From Cobetia amphilecti (GTDB taxonomy: Bacteria; Pseudomonadota; Gammaproteobacteria; Pseudomonadales; Halomonadaceae): a stretch of DNA of 64,000 nt. Each line of letters opens with the position of its first letter. Position 1 is the stretch's first letter. Under the pieces are notes generated by a model, which was not told where the DNA came from, did not search any database, and saw nothing but the letters and a program-made list of their open reading frames with translations. Shown here one piece after another: positions 1 through 9,429 of the stretch. The stretch is taken from assembly GCF_030010415.1 (NCBI RefSeq), contig NZ_JASCSA010000002.1; one strand, given 5' to 3'. The translations under genes were made by a program, and so were the position numbers.

Positions 1-206
1 GCGATGTCTTCGCCGCGTGCCTTGGCATTACCGATGGACTTGGAGCGGGTGTTGCGCTCGTTCTGCAGGGATTCCGTCTCGACCTGCAGGTCACGGCGGC
101 GCGCTTCCAGCGCGGCAAAGGCTTCGGTATCCAGCTGATAGCCACGACGTGCGAGGCGCTCGGCAGTCGCTTCAAGATCAGCGCGCAGAAGTTTCGGGTC
201 CAGCAT
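1..206 (-). CDS. serS: Seryl-tRNA synthetase, N-terminal part (gene runs off the window)
   Basis: SerS charges tRNA-Ser with serine in the cytoplasm. Only the first 68 or so codons are present; the rest lies beyond base 1. The visible protein starts MLDPKLLRADLEATAERLAR and continues with a charged helical stretch containing a TESLQNERN segment, which is the start of the long antiparallel coiled-coil tRNA-binding arm typical of bacterial SerS. The ATG at 206-204 is the only sensible start. No catalytic motif is in the window, so the call rests on the N-terminal arm. The 131 bases between this start and the crcB stop hold no gene and no T-box-like leader that I can see. Confidence 0.88.
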   Translation of the reverse strand, partial: MLDPKLLRADLEATAERLARRGYQLDTEAFAALEARRRDLQVETESLQNERNTRSKSIGNAKARGEDI

Positions 207-337
207 GTGGGAAGGCTCTCTCGTCGGATCACTCAGGCCGCATCGCGGCGCGGAAAGGTTATGCGCACTAGTCTACCTCAGCCATGCCCTGCTTCGCAGC
301 CGCCCAGGCGACAGGAGGGCGCGCCCGGGCGCGAGAA

Positions 338-715
338 TCACAGCAGGACGCGTGCGATCTTCATGCCCAGCGCGACCATGCCCAGACACGCCACCACACT
401 GACGGCGACATAGACCAGCCCCGCCAGCATGCGTCCGCTCATCATCAGATTGAGCGCCTCGAGGGCAAAGGTGGAGAAGGTGGTGAAGGCGCCGGTGAAG
501 CCGGCCACCATGATCGCCTGCCAGACGGGGGCCAGCTTGAGCTCCTGGGTCACCCAGATGAACAGGAACCCCATCAGGCAGCTGCCGATCAGATTGACGC
601 CGAGGGTCCCCCACGGGAAACCACGCCCGGCGGCGCCGACGATCCAGCCACTGACAAGATACCGTCCCAGCGCCCCGATGGCGCCGCCCGCTGCTACTGC
701 CAACCAGGTTCCCAT
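338..715 (-). CDS. crcB: Fluoride ion channel CrcB/Fluc
   Basis: Small membrane protein of the CrcB/Fluc family, which exports fluoride as a dual-topology dimer. The 125-residue length is typical. It has four hydrophobic segments and the family landmarks GRYLVSGW near the N-terminus, VNLIGSCLMG in the second helix and FTTFSTFALE in the third, the region carrying the fluoride-lining Phe, Ser and Thr residues. The frame stays open upstream to 853, but homologues start at MGTWLAV, so I place the start at 715. It sits between serS and a P5CR-like gene on the same strand. I looked for a fluoride riboswitch upstream and could not recognise one. Confidence 0.92.
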   Translation of the reverse strand: MGTWLAVAAGGAIGALGRYLVSGWIVGAAGRGFPWGTLGVNLIGSCLMGFLFIWVTQELKLAPVWQAIMVAGFTGAFTTFSTFALEALNLMMSGRMLAGLVYVAVSVVACLGMVALGMKIARVLL

Positions 716-883
716 GTGCCTTGTATGCCCCGTGCTCGATTCAATGCGAGTGAGTGCTGGGCAACGCCATGGATCGGCCGCCAGCCACTCTGGCACCCGA
801 GGATGCCGCCTAGCGCTCCATTGTAGGAAAATCGCCAGCCACGGGGAATCCACGACTCACGAAAGGCAGGTTGAACAAAGCAC

Positions 884-927
884 GACACCCGCGATGCGCC
901 TCCTGACCAATGGGCATCGCGGGTGTC
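884..927 (-). terminator. Rho-independent terminator-like hairpin after the P5CR-like gene
   Basis: A perfect 14-bp inverted repeat (884-897 with 914-927) separated by 16 bases. It lies 43 bases past the stop of the minus-strand gene ending at 970. On that strand it is followed by a modest T-rich stretch, so it probably ends that transcript before crcB. Confidence 0.6.
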
Positions 928-969
928 TGAGGGTGGCTGAGAGCGGAAGGCATCAGGCGGCAGAGCGAC

Positions 970-1854
970 TCATTCACTGCCGGGTGACGCACTGCCCTGC
1001 TCGATCTCCGCGCGCAGTTGCTCCAGCACATGCTGCCATTGGCGATGCGCGCCTTCCTTGCCCCCGAGCTGCTCCAGACCGCGTGCCGTCCAGGTGCCGG
1101 GGGTGCCGATACGCGAGGCAAGCTCGCCGGGCGGGGTATCGGGGTGGGCTTCCATCAAGGCCAGCGCATCGCGCAACTGCGCCATCAGCAACAGGCGCGC
1201 CTGGGGGCCGCTCATGCCGGGCACCGTCTGGAACCAGTCGAGCAACGCCTGCTGCTGCGCCATCTGCCAGGCATTCACGCAGACCGCCAGCATGCTGGCC
1301 TCGAAGGCCGCTTCATCATCGAAGGCGATGATCTGCCGGACCGCCGGCCCGAGCAGGTCGCGCGTCAGCGGGTCTTCCGGATAGAGCGTGAGGGCGCTCT
1401 GCCCTTCACAGACTGCCAGCCCCGTCATCACCCGCACCACTCGCGCCGGCGCGAACCAGCGCTGCAGCTGCTGCAGTGGCACACCGGCCGCCAGCACCAT
1501 CAGGTGATGATCCTTGCTCAGTGCGTGGCTTTCACGCAGCTCACTTGCCAGTGCCTCGAGCTGCTCTGGCCGCACCCCGACCAGCATGCACAGGCTCGAT
1601 TCACACACCGCGACGTTGCTTACGTGGCGGATGGCACCGAAACGCCAGCCCAGACGGTGACTGCGCACGTCGTTGCGCGGCGAGAGGTGGAATTCCAGGT
1701 CATGCCGCGAGCGGCCTTCGCGCTGACAACCGCGCGCCAGCGCGACCAGCAATGACTCCGCCAACTCCCCCACCCCCAGCACTCCCAATCGCGTGGGCGG
1801 CTGGCGAGACTCGCGATGACAGGTGGAGGTCGAGGAATAGGTGGACGATGCCAT
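970..1854 (-). CDS. NAD(P)-binding protein of the pyrroline-5-carboxylate reductase type
   Basis: The 294-residue protein has an N-terminal Rossmann signature (GVLGVGELAESLL, about residues 24-36) and a C-terminal helical half ending in SRIGTPGTWTARGLEQL. This resembles the ProC 'GG(T)T..GL..L' dimer-domain motif that binds the substrate. Established ProC enzymes reduce pyrroline-5-carboxylate to proline. Here the second motif is diverged (TPGTWTA rather than PGGTT), and the N-terminus carries about 20 extra residues rich in Ser, Thr and Arg, so the substrate may differ. The start is supported by AGGAG eight bases upstream. It is followed by a hairpin terminator and looks monocistronic. Ketopantoate- or hydroxyacid-type reductase activity is an alternative. 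Confidence 0.6.
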   Translation of the reverse strand: MASSTYSSTSTCHRESRQPPTRLGVLGVGELAESLLVALARGCQREGRSRHDLEFHLSPRNDVRSHRLGWRFGAIRHVSNVAVCESSLCMLVGVRPEQLEALASELRESHALSKDHHLMVLAAGVPLQQLQRWFAPARVVRVMTGLAVCEGQSALTLYPEDPLTRDLLGPAVRQIIAFDDEAAFEASMLAVCVNAWQMAQQQALLDWFQTVPGMSGPQARLLLMAQLRDALALMEAHPDTPPGELASRIGTPGTWTARGLEQLGGKEGAHRQWQHVLEQLRAEIEQGSASPGSE

Positions 1855-2212
1855 GAGCTAACTCCTGATGACTCAGCGGAAGAGGGAAGACAGCTTCAAG
1901 GGAAGAAAGGGAGGGGTCACGCCATGACGGCCTGCCTTGCGATGGCTGACGGTACCACTGAAGCGGCGACTGACGCCTGACAATCGCCCTCAGCATGTGT
2001 ACATCATCCCCCTTGTTGCTTGCATTCGGGCGCACACGCCTTGCTTTGATGACTCCTCACAGCGTAGTCATTCCTCACTCCTTTCACCTGAATTCCCGTC
2101 TCGCGAGTGACGCAATGCCGCGCTGGGCTGGGGCCACACGCCCAGCTCAGGTAAGCTTAGGCCCATTGGCCCTGGATGCCTGCCTGACGCGACTCACTGC
2201 CCGAGCGAGATC
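1855..2212. other. Divergent intergenic region, no gene seen
   Basis: This 358-base stretch separates the minus-strand P5CR-like gene from the plus-strand ydiJ and must hold both promoters. An ATGACT...AGTCAT inverted repeat (2049-2054 with 2066-2071) is the only notable structure. I see no convincing small gene or clear sigma-70 box pair. Confidence 0.4.
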
Positions 2213-5200
2213 ATGACCGAACGCCTGCTGGATATGCCCGCCCCCGTCGATTCCCTCTATCTGGACTTCCTGGCCGCCCTGCGAGATGCAGGCTTTGCCG
2301 GTGACATCAGTCCGGACTACGCCAACCGCACCGTGTTGTCGACCGACAACTCGCTCTATCAGGTGCTGCCTCAGGCCGTGGTCTACCCGCGCCATGCCGA
2401 GGATGTCCAGCGCATCGCGCGCCTCTCCCACGAGCCACGCTTTTCGGGCGTCACCCTGGCGCCACGCGGCGGCGGTACCGGCACCAATGGCCAGTCGCTC
2501 AATGACGGCGTGCTGGTGGATGTCTCGCGGCACATGAACCGCATTCTCGAGATCGATGTCGAGAACCGCCGCGTGCGTGTCGAGGCCGGCGTGGTGAAGG
2601 ACCAGCTGAATGCCGCGCTCAAGCCGCATGGCCTGTTCTTCGCCCCGGAGCTCTCGACCTCCAACCGCGCCACCATTGGCGGCATGATCAATACCGATGC
2701 CTCCGGTCAGGGCAGCTGCGAATACGGCAAGACGCGTGACCACGTGCTGGCGCTCGACAGCGTTCTGCTCGACGGGACACGACTGTCGAGCCATGCCATC
2801 GATGATGCCGAGCTCGAGACATTGTGTGCACGTGAGGATCGCGTTGGTGAGGTCTACCGCACCGCACGTGCGATCGCCGATGAGCGCGCCGAGGAAATCG
2901 CCGACATCTTCCCGCCGCTCAACCGCTGCCTGACCGGCTACGACCTCGCCCACCTGCGCGAGGGCGATGGGCGTTTCAACCTCAACAGCCTGCTGTGCGG
3001 CGCCGAGGGCACGCTGGGCTTCGTGGTCGAGGCCGAGCTGAATGCGCTGCCCATCGCGCCCTGCTCGACGCTGATCAACCTGCGCTACGCAAGCTTCATG
3101 GACGCACTGCGCGACGCCAAGGCACTGATGGCGGTCGAGGGCAATCGCCCGACCTCCATCGAGACGGTGGATGACACCGTGCTCAACCTCGCCATGCAGG
3201 ACTTCGTGTGGGACAGCGTCGAGGAATTCTTCCCGGCCAGCGCCGAAGGCACCCCGGCCATCGGCGGCATCAACCTGATCGAATTCAATGCCGACAGCGA
3301 AGAGGTGCTGGATGCCAAGGTCCGCGCCTTCAGCGAGCACCTGACCAGCGATACCAGCGTCGAGCGTCTCGGCTTCACCGAAGCCCGCGGTCGCGCGCAG
3401 ATCGGTCGTGTCTATGGCATGCGCAAGCGCTCGGTGGGCCTACTGGGCAATGTCGACGGCGAAGCCCGCCCGCTGCCCTTCGTCGAGGACACCGCCGTCC
3501 CTCCGGAGCATCTGGCCGATTACATCGCCGAATTCCGCGCCGCGCTGGATGCCCGTGGCCTGCGCTATGGCATGTTCGGTCATGTCGATGCCGGCGTGCT
3601 GCACGTGCGCCCGGCGCTGGACATGAAGGACCCCGCCCAGCAGGCGATGATCCGCGAGATCTCCGATGAGGTCGCCGCCCTTACCCACAAGTACGGTGGC
3701 CTACTGTGGGGCGAGCACGGCAAGGGCGTGCGCTCCGAGTACTCCCCTCGCTTCTTCGGCAGTCTCTACGGCGCGCTGCAGGACGTGAAGGCAGCCTTTG
3801 ACCCACACAACCAGCTCAATCCGGGCAAGATCGCCTCCCCGCGCCTGTCAGTGGCGCTGGTCGAGGATGCAGGCGCGAGTGACGCTGGCGCCAGCGAAGG
3901 GGGCAGCGAAGAGGGAAGCGAGAGCGGCAAGCGTGATCACGCTGACAGCGCCGTCGAGGCCTTCGACCCCCGCTTGATGCGTATCGATGACGTGACCATG
4001 CGCGGCGATCTCGACCGTCAGATCGATGAGCGCGTGTGGCAGGAATACGCCAGTGCCGTCTACTGCAATGGCAATGGCGCCTGCTACAACTACGACCCCA
4101 ACGACGCCATGTGCCCGTCGTGGAAGGCGACTCGCCAGCGCATCCACTCGCCCAAGGGGCGTGCCAGCCTGATGCGTGAGTGGCTGCGCCTGGAAGGCAA
4201 CGCCGGACGCGACGTGATCGCCGAAGCCCAGGCGGCGCGTACCCCGGGCATCAAGGGCACCGGCATGTGGCTGGCGCGTCTGCCGGCGCGCCTCAGCGCC
4301 TCGCTCAAGGCACGCCGTGCCGGCACCGCACAGACTGAGGATCAGTCTGACGCCAACTTCGACCAGCAGGTCTACGACGCCATGTCCGGCTGCCTGGCGT
4401 GCAAGTCCTGCGCGGGCCAGTGCCCGATCAAGGTCAACGTGCCCGATTTCCGCAGCCGCTTCCTTGAGGTCTATCACCATCGTTATCAGCGTCCGCTGCG
4501 CGATTACCTGATCGGCAGCCTCGAATTCGTGCTGCCGTGGGCCAAGCGCGTCACGCCGCTCTATAACGGCCTGCTAACCAACAAGCTGGTCAGTCGTCTG
4601 CTGGAAGGCCCGATCGGCATGGTCGATGCGCCGCGCCTGTCACGCGCCAGCCTGCGCAGAAAGCTCAAGAGCTGGGGCGTGTCCGAGGCGACGCCGACCC
4701 AGCTGGGCCGTCTGACCGAATCCCAGAAGGCCAGAAGCGTGATCCTGGTGCAGGACGCCTTCACCAGTCACTTCGAGGCCCAGCTGGTGATCGACATCAT
4801 CGAGCTGCTGTCGCGACTCGACATCCATGTCTTCGTCGCGCCCTTTGCCCCCAACGGCAAGCCGCTGCAGGTGCAGGGCTTCACCGGCGCCTTCCAGCGT
4901 ACCGCGCGTGCCCAGGCCGAGCGTCTCAAGGCGATCGCCGACTTCGGCGTGCCGCTGGTCGGCATCGACCCGGCGATGACCCTGACCTATCGTCAGGAGT
5001 ACGTGAAGACCCTCGGCCCGGACGCGGTGCCCGATGTCCTGCTACTGCAGGAATGGCTGATCAGCCTGCGCAAGCTGCTGCCGGTCGGCGTCACCAAGAC
5101 GGTGCTGGGCAAGATGGACCCGGGCATGAAGCTTCTGAGCCACTGTACCGAGAGCACCAATGCCCCGGGCTCGGCCAAGGCCTGGCAGCAGGTCTACTCC

Positions 5201-5458
5201 GCCTTCGGCCTCAAGCTCGAGACCATCGCCACCGGCTGCTGCGGCATGTCCGGTACCTACGGCCACGAAGCGCGCAATCTCGAGACCTCGCGTGCCATCT
5301 ATGACCTGTCGTGGAAGGCCGTGGTCGAAGACGACGCCAATCAGGGCAAGCTGGTCGCCAGTGGCTACTCGTGCCGCAGTCAGAGCAAGCGCTTCTCCGG
5401 CAGCCAGTTGCCGCATCCGCTGCAGGCATTGCTGCCGCTGCTGCGTCGCGCCCAATGA
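2213..5458 (+). CDS. ydiJ: FAD and Fe-S cluster oxidoreductase, D-2-hydroxyglutarate dehydrogenase (YdiJ) type
   Basis: A 1081-residue enzyme of the YdiJ family, which oxidises D-2-hydroxyglutarate (or a similar D-2-hydroxyacid) and passes electrons through iron-sulfur centres. The FAD-binding PCMH domain is N-terminal with PRGGGTGTNGQS at residues 84-95. The FAD-oxidase C domain follows, with HVDAGVLHVRP near 455. A ferredoxin-like region has the cysteine motif CLACKSCAGQCP near 725-737, and a CCG-type domain has GCCGMSG near 1008. Residues of about 546-590 form a Ser/Gly/Glu-rich linker between the FAD and Fe-S halves, longer than I would expect. E. coli YdiJ is about 1018 residues, so the extra length fits this linker. 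A start at the next Met (codon 8) is possible. Confidence 0.88.
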   Translation: MTERLLDMPAPVDSLYLDFLAALRDAGFAGDISPDYANRTVLSTDNSLYQVLPQAVVYPRHAEDVQRIARLSHEPRFSGVTLAPRGGGTGTNGQSLNDGVLVDVSRHMNRILEIDVENRRVRVEAGVVKDQLNAALKPHGLFFAPELSTSNRATIGGMINTDASGQGSCEYGKTRDHVLALDSVLLDGTRLSSHAIDDAELETLCAREDRVGEVYRTARAIADERAEEIADIFPPLNRCLTGYDLAHLREGDGRFNLNSLLCGAEGTLGFVVEAELNALPIAPCSTLINLRYASFMDALRDAKALMAVEGNRPTSIETVDDTVLNLAMQDFVWDSVEEFFPASAEGTPAIGGINLIEFNADSEEVLDAKVRAFSEHLTSDTSVERLGFTEARGRAQIGRVYGMRKRSVGLLGNVDGEARPLPFVEDTAVPPEHLADYIAEFRAALDARGLRYGMFGHVDAGVLHVRPALDMKDPAQQAMIREISDEVAALTHKYGGLLWGEHGKGVRSEYSPRFFGSLYGALQDVKAAFDPHNQLNPGKIASPRLSVALVEDAGASDAGASEGGSEEGSESGKRDHADSAVEAFDPRLMRIDDVTMRGDLDRQIDERVWQEYASAVYCNGNGACYNYDPNDAMCPSWKATRQRIHSPKGRASLMREWLRLEGNAGRDVIAEAQAARTPGIKGTGMWLARLPARLSASLKARRAGTAQTEDQSDANFDQQVYDAMSGCLACKSCAGQCPIKVNVPDFRSRFLEVYHHRYQRPLRDYLIGSLEFVLPWAKRVTPLYNGLLTNKLVSRLLEGPIGMVDAPRLSRASLRRKLKSWGVSEATPTQLGRLTESQKARSVILVQDAFTSHFEAQLVIDIIELLSRLDIHVFVAPFAPNGKPLQVQGFTGAFQRTARAQAERLKAIADFGVPLVGIDPAMTLTYRQEYVKTLGPDAVPDVLLLQEWLISLRKLLPVGVTKTVLGKMDPGMKLLSHCTESTNAPGSAKAWQQVYSAFGLKLETIATGCCGMSGTYGHEARNLETSRAIYDLSWKAVVEDDANQGKLVASGYSCRSQSKRFSGSQLPHPLQALLPLLRRAQ

Positions 5459-5679
5459 GTGATCGCATCTGCCCGACGCCATCACGCGGGCACGACAGAG
5501 AAAGGAAATGAGGAGAGCGCGATAAGGCAACGCGACGTTGCATACCACGGAATCAATCGCTAGGCTGCGCCCTTTCGGCCTGCCGCGCGGCAGCTGAGTG
5601 GCGCCTGCCCCCTGCTTCAAGCCTGTACAGACCAGCAGGGACAAGGGCCACTGGCAGACGGCTGAGACACAACGAAACG

Positions 5680-5712
5680 ATGAGCGGTGACCGCAACAGT
5701 GGCACCGCTCAT
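5680..5712 (+). terminator. Hairpin plus T-run between ydiJ and the antiporter gene
   Basis: A perfect 10-bp inverted repeat, ATGAGCGGTG with CACCGCTCAT (5680-5689, 5703-5712), has a 13-base loop and is followed at once by TTTT. It is 220 bases after ydiJ and 27 bases before the antiporter ATG. It could end the ydiJ transcript or act as an attenuator in the antiporter leader. Confidence 0.5.
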
Positions 5713-5739
5713 TTTCGCTGACTCCAAGGAAGACACCCG

Positions 5740-7677
5740 ATGACCGAACCTGCTCTGGCCCTGACCCTGATCGGTCTGATGGCCCTCGGCTGCCAGTGGC
5801 TGGCCTGGCGCATGCGTCTGCCCGCCATCCTGCCGCTGTTGATCGTCGGCATCCTCGCCGGCCCCGTCACGGGCTGGCTGAAGCCGGATGAGCTGCTCGG
5901 CGATCTCTTGTTCCCGCTGGTGTCGCTGGCGGTGGCGGTCATCCTGTTCGAGGGCAGCCTGACGCTGGACTTCAAGGACCTGCGCGGCCATGGCCATATC
6001 GTCAGGCGGCTGGTCACCACCGGCGTGGTGATCACCGGCGTGATCGGCACCGTGGCCGCCCACTATCTGCTCGACATGCGCTGGGAGATGGCCGCCGTGC
6101 TCGGTGCCCTGCTGGTGGTGACAGGCCCGACGGTGGTGATGCCATTGCTGCAGACGCTGCGCGCGCGCGGCAACCTGACCCAGATCCTGCGCTGGGAAGG
6201 CATCATGATCGACCCGGTCGGCGCGCTGCTGGCCGTGCTGGTCTATGAGTACGTCGCGCTCGGCATGACCGGCAATGCGGCCTCGCATACCCTGTTGCTG
6301 TTCGCCCAGACGGTGGGCCTTGGGCTCGGCATGGGGGCACTGGGTGGCTGGTGCTGGGGGCTGGTGCTGCGTCATTTCTGGCTGCCGCAGAAGCTGCACA
6401 ACTTCGGCACCCTGATGGTGATGCTGGGGCTGTTCGCCATCTCCAACACCCTGTTCCATGAATCCGGCCTGCTGACCGTCACAGTGATGGGCGTGTGGCT
6501 GGCCAACATGCGCGGCGTGCCGACCCAGCAGATCATCGAGTTCAAGGAGACCCTGACGGTTCTGCTGATCTCGGGACTGTTCCTTTTGCTGGCGGGGCGC
6601 CTGACCGTCGAGCAGCTGTCCCTGCTGTCGTGGCCGGCGTGGATCTTCCTGGCGGTGTTGATGTGGGTCGCACGCCCCCTGACGGTCTGGCTGTGCACCC
6701 TGGGCAGCGGGCTGACGCTGCGCGAGAAGGCCCTGCTGGCCTGGCTCTCGCCGCGCGGCATCGTCGCTGCGGCAGTCGCCTCGCTGTTCGCCCTCAAGCT
6801 CGAATCCCAGGGCATCGAAGGCGCCGAGATGCTGGTGCCGATGACCTTCCTGGTCATCATCGGCACCGTGGTGGTCCAGAGCCTGCTGTCGCGTCCCATC
6901 GTCAAGGTGCTGGGCGTCGGCGAGCCACCGCCCTCGGGGTTCCTGATCCTGGGCGCCAACTCGGTGTCGCGCCAGGTCGCCCGCGAGCTGGTCGATGCCG
7001 GCTTCTCGGTACGCCTGACCGACACCAACTGGGACGCCGTGCAGGAAGCGCGCATGGCGGGCCTGCCGGTCTACTACGGCAATCCGCTGTCTGAACATGC
7101 CGCCCAGCATCTCGAGCTGACCGGTATCGGCCACCTGATGCCGCTGTCGCCCTATCGCGAACTCAATAGCCTGGCCGCGCTGCACTTCGAGCACATCCTG
7201 GGTCATGGGCGTGTCTTCCGACTCGCCGAGGACAATGGCAAGAACGCCAAGCGTCAGCAGGACCAGGCGCTGGGGCATCTGCCGCTGCTGTTCGATGGCA
7301 AGATCACCTATGCCAAGCTGGCGAGCCTGCTCTCTCAGGGCGCACAGTTCCGACGCGCCCGCATCACCGAGAGCTTCAGCCTCGAGGATTACCGCAAGAT
7401 TCATGAAGAGCGCCTGCTGCCGCTGTTCTGCATCAGCAGTCAGGGCCGCATCCGGATCGCCAACACGGCCGTGGCGCTGGAGCCCAAGGCCGGCGAGACG
7501 CTGATCAGCCTGATCCATGCCGACTCGCCGGAGCTGAACAAGTCTTCCCAGCCCAGGACCGACAAGGCCGAAGCTCCCCAGGCCGACAAGGGCGCGGGCA
7601 GCAAGTCATCACAGACGCCGCCGGGTTCGGGGTCAGGCCCCCTGCCGGCTAGTCGCCTGCCGGGCGCCGGCACCTGA
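5740..7677 (+). CDS. CPA1-type Na+/H+ (or K+/H+) antiporter with C-terminal RCK/TrkA-N domain
   Basis: A 645-residue inner-membrane antiporter. About the first 385 residues are a chain of a dozen or so hydrophobic helices with the NhaP/CPA1-like acidic motif GIMIDPVGALLAV in the core. A cytoplasmic Rossmann-like RCK/TrkA-N domain starts near residue 395 (FLILGANSVSRQVARELVDAG), which in this family binds nucleotide and gates transport. A further ligand-binding-like part follows, and the last 40 residues are a Lys/Ser/Pro-rich tail of low complexity. The family exchanges Na+ or K+ for protons, useful in a salt-adapted marine organism. Ion specificity cannot be read from sequence. ATG at 5740 is the first in-frame start after the upstream hairpin. 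Confidence 0.85.
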   Translation: MTEPALALTLIGLMALGCQWLAWRMRLPAILPLLIVGILAGPVTGWLKPDELLGDLLFPLVSLAVAVILFEGSLTLDFKDLRGHGHIVRRLVTTGVVITGVIGTVAAHYLLDMRWEMAAVLGALLVVTGPTVVMPLLQTLRARGNLTQILRWEGIMIDPVGALLAVLVYEYVALGMTGNAASHTLLLFAQTVGLGLGMGALGGWCWGLVLRHFWLPQKLHNFGTLMVMLGLFAISNTLFHESGLLTVTVMGVWLANMRGVPTQQIIEFKETLTVLLISGLFLLLAGRLTVEQLSLLSWPAWIFLAVLMWVARPLTVWLCTLGSGLTLREKALLAWLSPRGIVAAAVASLFALKLESQGIEGAEMLVPMTFLVIIGTVVVQSLLSRPIVKVLGVGEPPPSGFLILGANSVSRQVARELVDAGFSVRLTDTNWDAVQEARMAGLPVYYGNPLSEHAAQHLELTGIGHLMPLSPYRELNSLAALHFEHILGHGRVFRLAEDNGKNAKRQQDQALGHLPLLFDGKITYAKLASLLSQGAQFRRARITESFSLEDYRKIHEERLLPLFCISSQGRIRIANTAVALEPKAGETLISLIHADSPELNKSSQPRTDKAEAPQADKGAGSKSSQTPPGSGSGPLPASRLPGAGT

Positions 7678-7732
7678 CAGCGGGCAGACTCAGCATCATG
7701 TCGGAACATCACGACGGTACAGCAAGGCGGAA

Positions 7733-7769
7733 AACACGCGGCTCGCCCATGGCGGGCCTCGTGCGTGTT
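7733..7769 (+). terminator. Imperfect GC-rich hairpin after the antiporter gene
   Basis: AACACGC (7733-7739) pairs with GCGTGTT (7763-7769) around an inner, partly mismatched GGC.CGCC/GGCG.GCC stem. It lies about 55 bases past the antiporter stop. There is no T-run, so termination is a weak inference. Confidence 0.3.
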
Positions 7770-7940
7770 GACGCAGGTACGTCTCGCGCGATTCACAAAA
7801 AATGCGTCAAACGTTAGTGGCAGACTCCGACAGAGGGCAAAAATACTGGTAGAGTACGCGCCAGTTTTGGCCATACCGTCCTGTGGCCAGCGCTATTGCC
7901 TTGTCCTCAACGTAACACCTACGCATTCAGGAGCTGCTTG

Positions 7941-9182
7941 ATGCAGATCGTCATGGGCCTGGTGGGCGTCTTCGCCCTGCTGGGGATTGCCTTCCTTCTC
8001 TCTGAAAACCGACGCGCCATCAGCCTGCGCACCGTACTGGGTGCCTTTGCCATCCAGGCGATGCTGGGGATCTTCGTGCTCTACGTGCCTGCCGGCAAGA
8101 GCATGCTGCTTGGGCTCAGCGAAGGTGTACAGGCCGTAATGTCCAGTGCCAACGTCGGCATGGACTTCCTGTTCGGCGGCCTGGTCAGCGACAAGATGTT
8201 CGAAGTCTTCGGCGGCGGCGGCTTCGTGTTCGCGCTGCGCGTACTGCCGATCATCGTGTTCTTCTCGTCACTGATCGCGGTGCTCTATCACCTGCGCGTG
8301 ATGAACGTCGTGATCAGCGTGCTCGGCGGCGGCCTGTCGAAGGTGCTCGGCACCAGCCGTCCGGAGTCCCTGTCCGCGGCCGCCAACATCTTCGTCGGCC
8401 AGACCGAAGCCCCGCTGGTCGTGCGCCCGTTCATCGCCGGCATGACCCGCTCGGAGCTGTTCGCCGTGATGACCGGTGGCCTGGCCTCGGTGGCCGGTTC
8501 CGTGCTGGTGGGCTATGCCTCGCTGGGCATCGACCTCAAGTACCTGCTGGCAGCCTCCTTCATGGCGGCGCCGGGTGGCCTGCTGATGGCCAAGATGCTG
8601 ATCCCGGAGACCGAGACCAAGACCCAGAGCGTCGAAGAAGCGCTGGGCAAGGACATCGATCGCCCGACCAACGTCATCGACGCCGCCGCCTCAGGCGCGG
8701 CCTCTGGCGTGCAGCTGGCGATCAATGTCGGCGGCATGCTGCTGGCCTTCATCGCGTTGATCGCGCTGGGCAACATCATCGTCGGCTGGGTCAGCGGCCT
8801 GTTCGGCTATGAAGACATCACGCTGCAGCTGCTGCTGGGCTATGCCTTCGCCCCGGTGGCCTGGGTCATCGGCGTGCCGTGGCACGAAGCCATCCAGGCG
8901 GGTAGCTTCATCGGTCAGAAGCTGGTGCTCAACGAGTTCGTCGCCTTCGCCGACCTCGCCAGCCACCAGATCAAGCTGTCCGAGCACTCTGAAGCCATCA
9001 TCATCTTCGCACTGTGCGGCTTCGCCAACCTGTCCTCCGTCGCCATCCTGATGGGCGGCCTGGGGCTGATGGCTCCGAACCGTCGCGGCGACATCGCGCA
9101 GATGGGCATGAAGGCGATTCTCGCCGGCACCCTCTCCAACCTGATGTCAGCGAGTCTCGCCGGTCTGTTCCTGTCTCTCTAG
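7941..9182 (+). CDS. Concentrative nucleoside transporter, NupC/CNT family
   Basis: A 413-residue inner-membrane permease that imports nucleosides with H+ or Na+. Family motifs are present: a hydrophobic gate-domain N-terminus, then GQTEAPLVVRPF and LNEFVAF, which carry the conserved nucleoside- and cation-binding residues of CNT transporters, and a C-terminal FALCGFANLSS helix. The frame is open 15 codons further upstream, but CAGGAG seven bases before the ATG at 7941 and the family N-terminus (MQIVMGL) favour this start. It is monocistronic, followed by a strong hairpin at 9276-9306. Confidence 0.92.
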   Translation: MQIVMGLVGVFALLGIAFLLSENRRAISLRTVLGAFAIQAMLGIFVLYVPAGKSMLLGLSEGVQAVMSSANVGMDFLFGGLVSDKMFEVFGGGGFVFALRVLPIIVFFSSLIAVLYHLRVMNVVISVLGGGLSKVLGTSRPESLSAAANIFVGQTEAPLVVRPFIAGMTRSELFAVMTGGLASVAGSVLVGYASLGIDLKYLLAASFMAAPGGLLMAKMLIPETETKTQSVEEALGKDIDRPTNVIDAAASGAASGVQLAINVGGMLLAFIALIALGNIIVGWVSGLFGYEDITLQLLLGYAFAPVAWVIGVPWHEAIQAGSFIGQKLVLNEFVAFADLASHQIKLSEHSEAIIIFALCGFANLSSVAILMGGLGLMAPNRRGDIAQMGMKAILAGTLSNLMSASLAGLFLSL

Positions 9183-9275
9183 AGACGCTCGCTTGTGAGC
9201 CAGTCTCCAGAGAGCTGGCTTCTGTAGCACGAGCTTCCATCGAGCAGATACCGCCATCTGGCCAGACCGTCATCT

Positions 9276-9306
9276 CGACAACGCCCGCCCCGTGCGGGCG
9301 TTGTCG
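9276..9306 (+). terminator. Rho-independent terminator of the nucleoside transporter gene
   Basis: A perfect 13-bp stem (CGACAACGCCCGC, 9276-9288, with 9294-9306) and a 5-base loop, 94 bases after the stop codon. The T-tract after it is poor, so it may act with other factors. Confidence 0.6.
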
Positions 9307-9429
9307 TATCTGGCACAACCTGAGACTTGCCCTCTGACTTCTCCCCCTGAATGACCGCACCTGAGCGGCCCTGGGTGGCAGCCAGCGCAACGCCGGTTTG
9401 CCGATTGACTCCCTCACCCCCGCCCCAGA

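Noticed and set aside
716..853. Possible fluoride riboswitch upstream of crcB
   Set aside because: The crcB-motif pseudoknot elements are not recognisable on the minus strand; only loose GC-rich pairing is present.
5617..7518. Long 633-codon open frame on the minus strand
   Set aside because: It is the antisense shadow of the antiporter gene. Its translation is Gln/His/Arg-rich low complexity, typical of GC-rich antisense frames.
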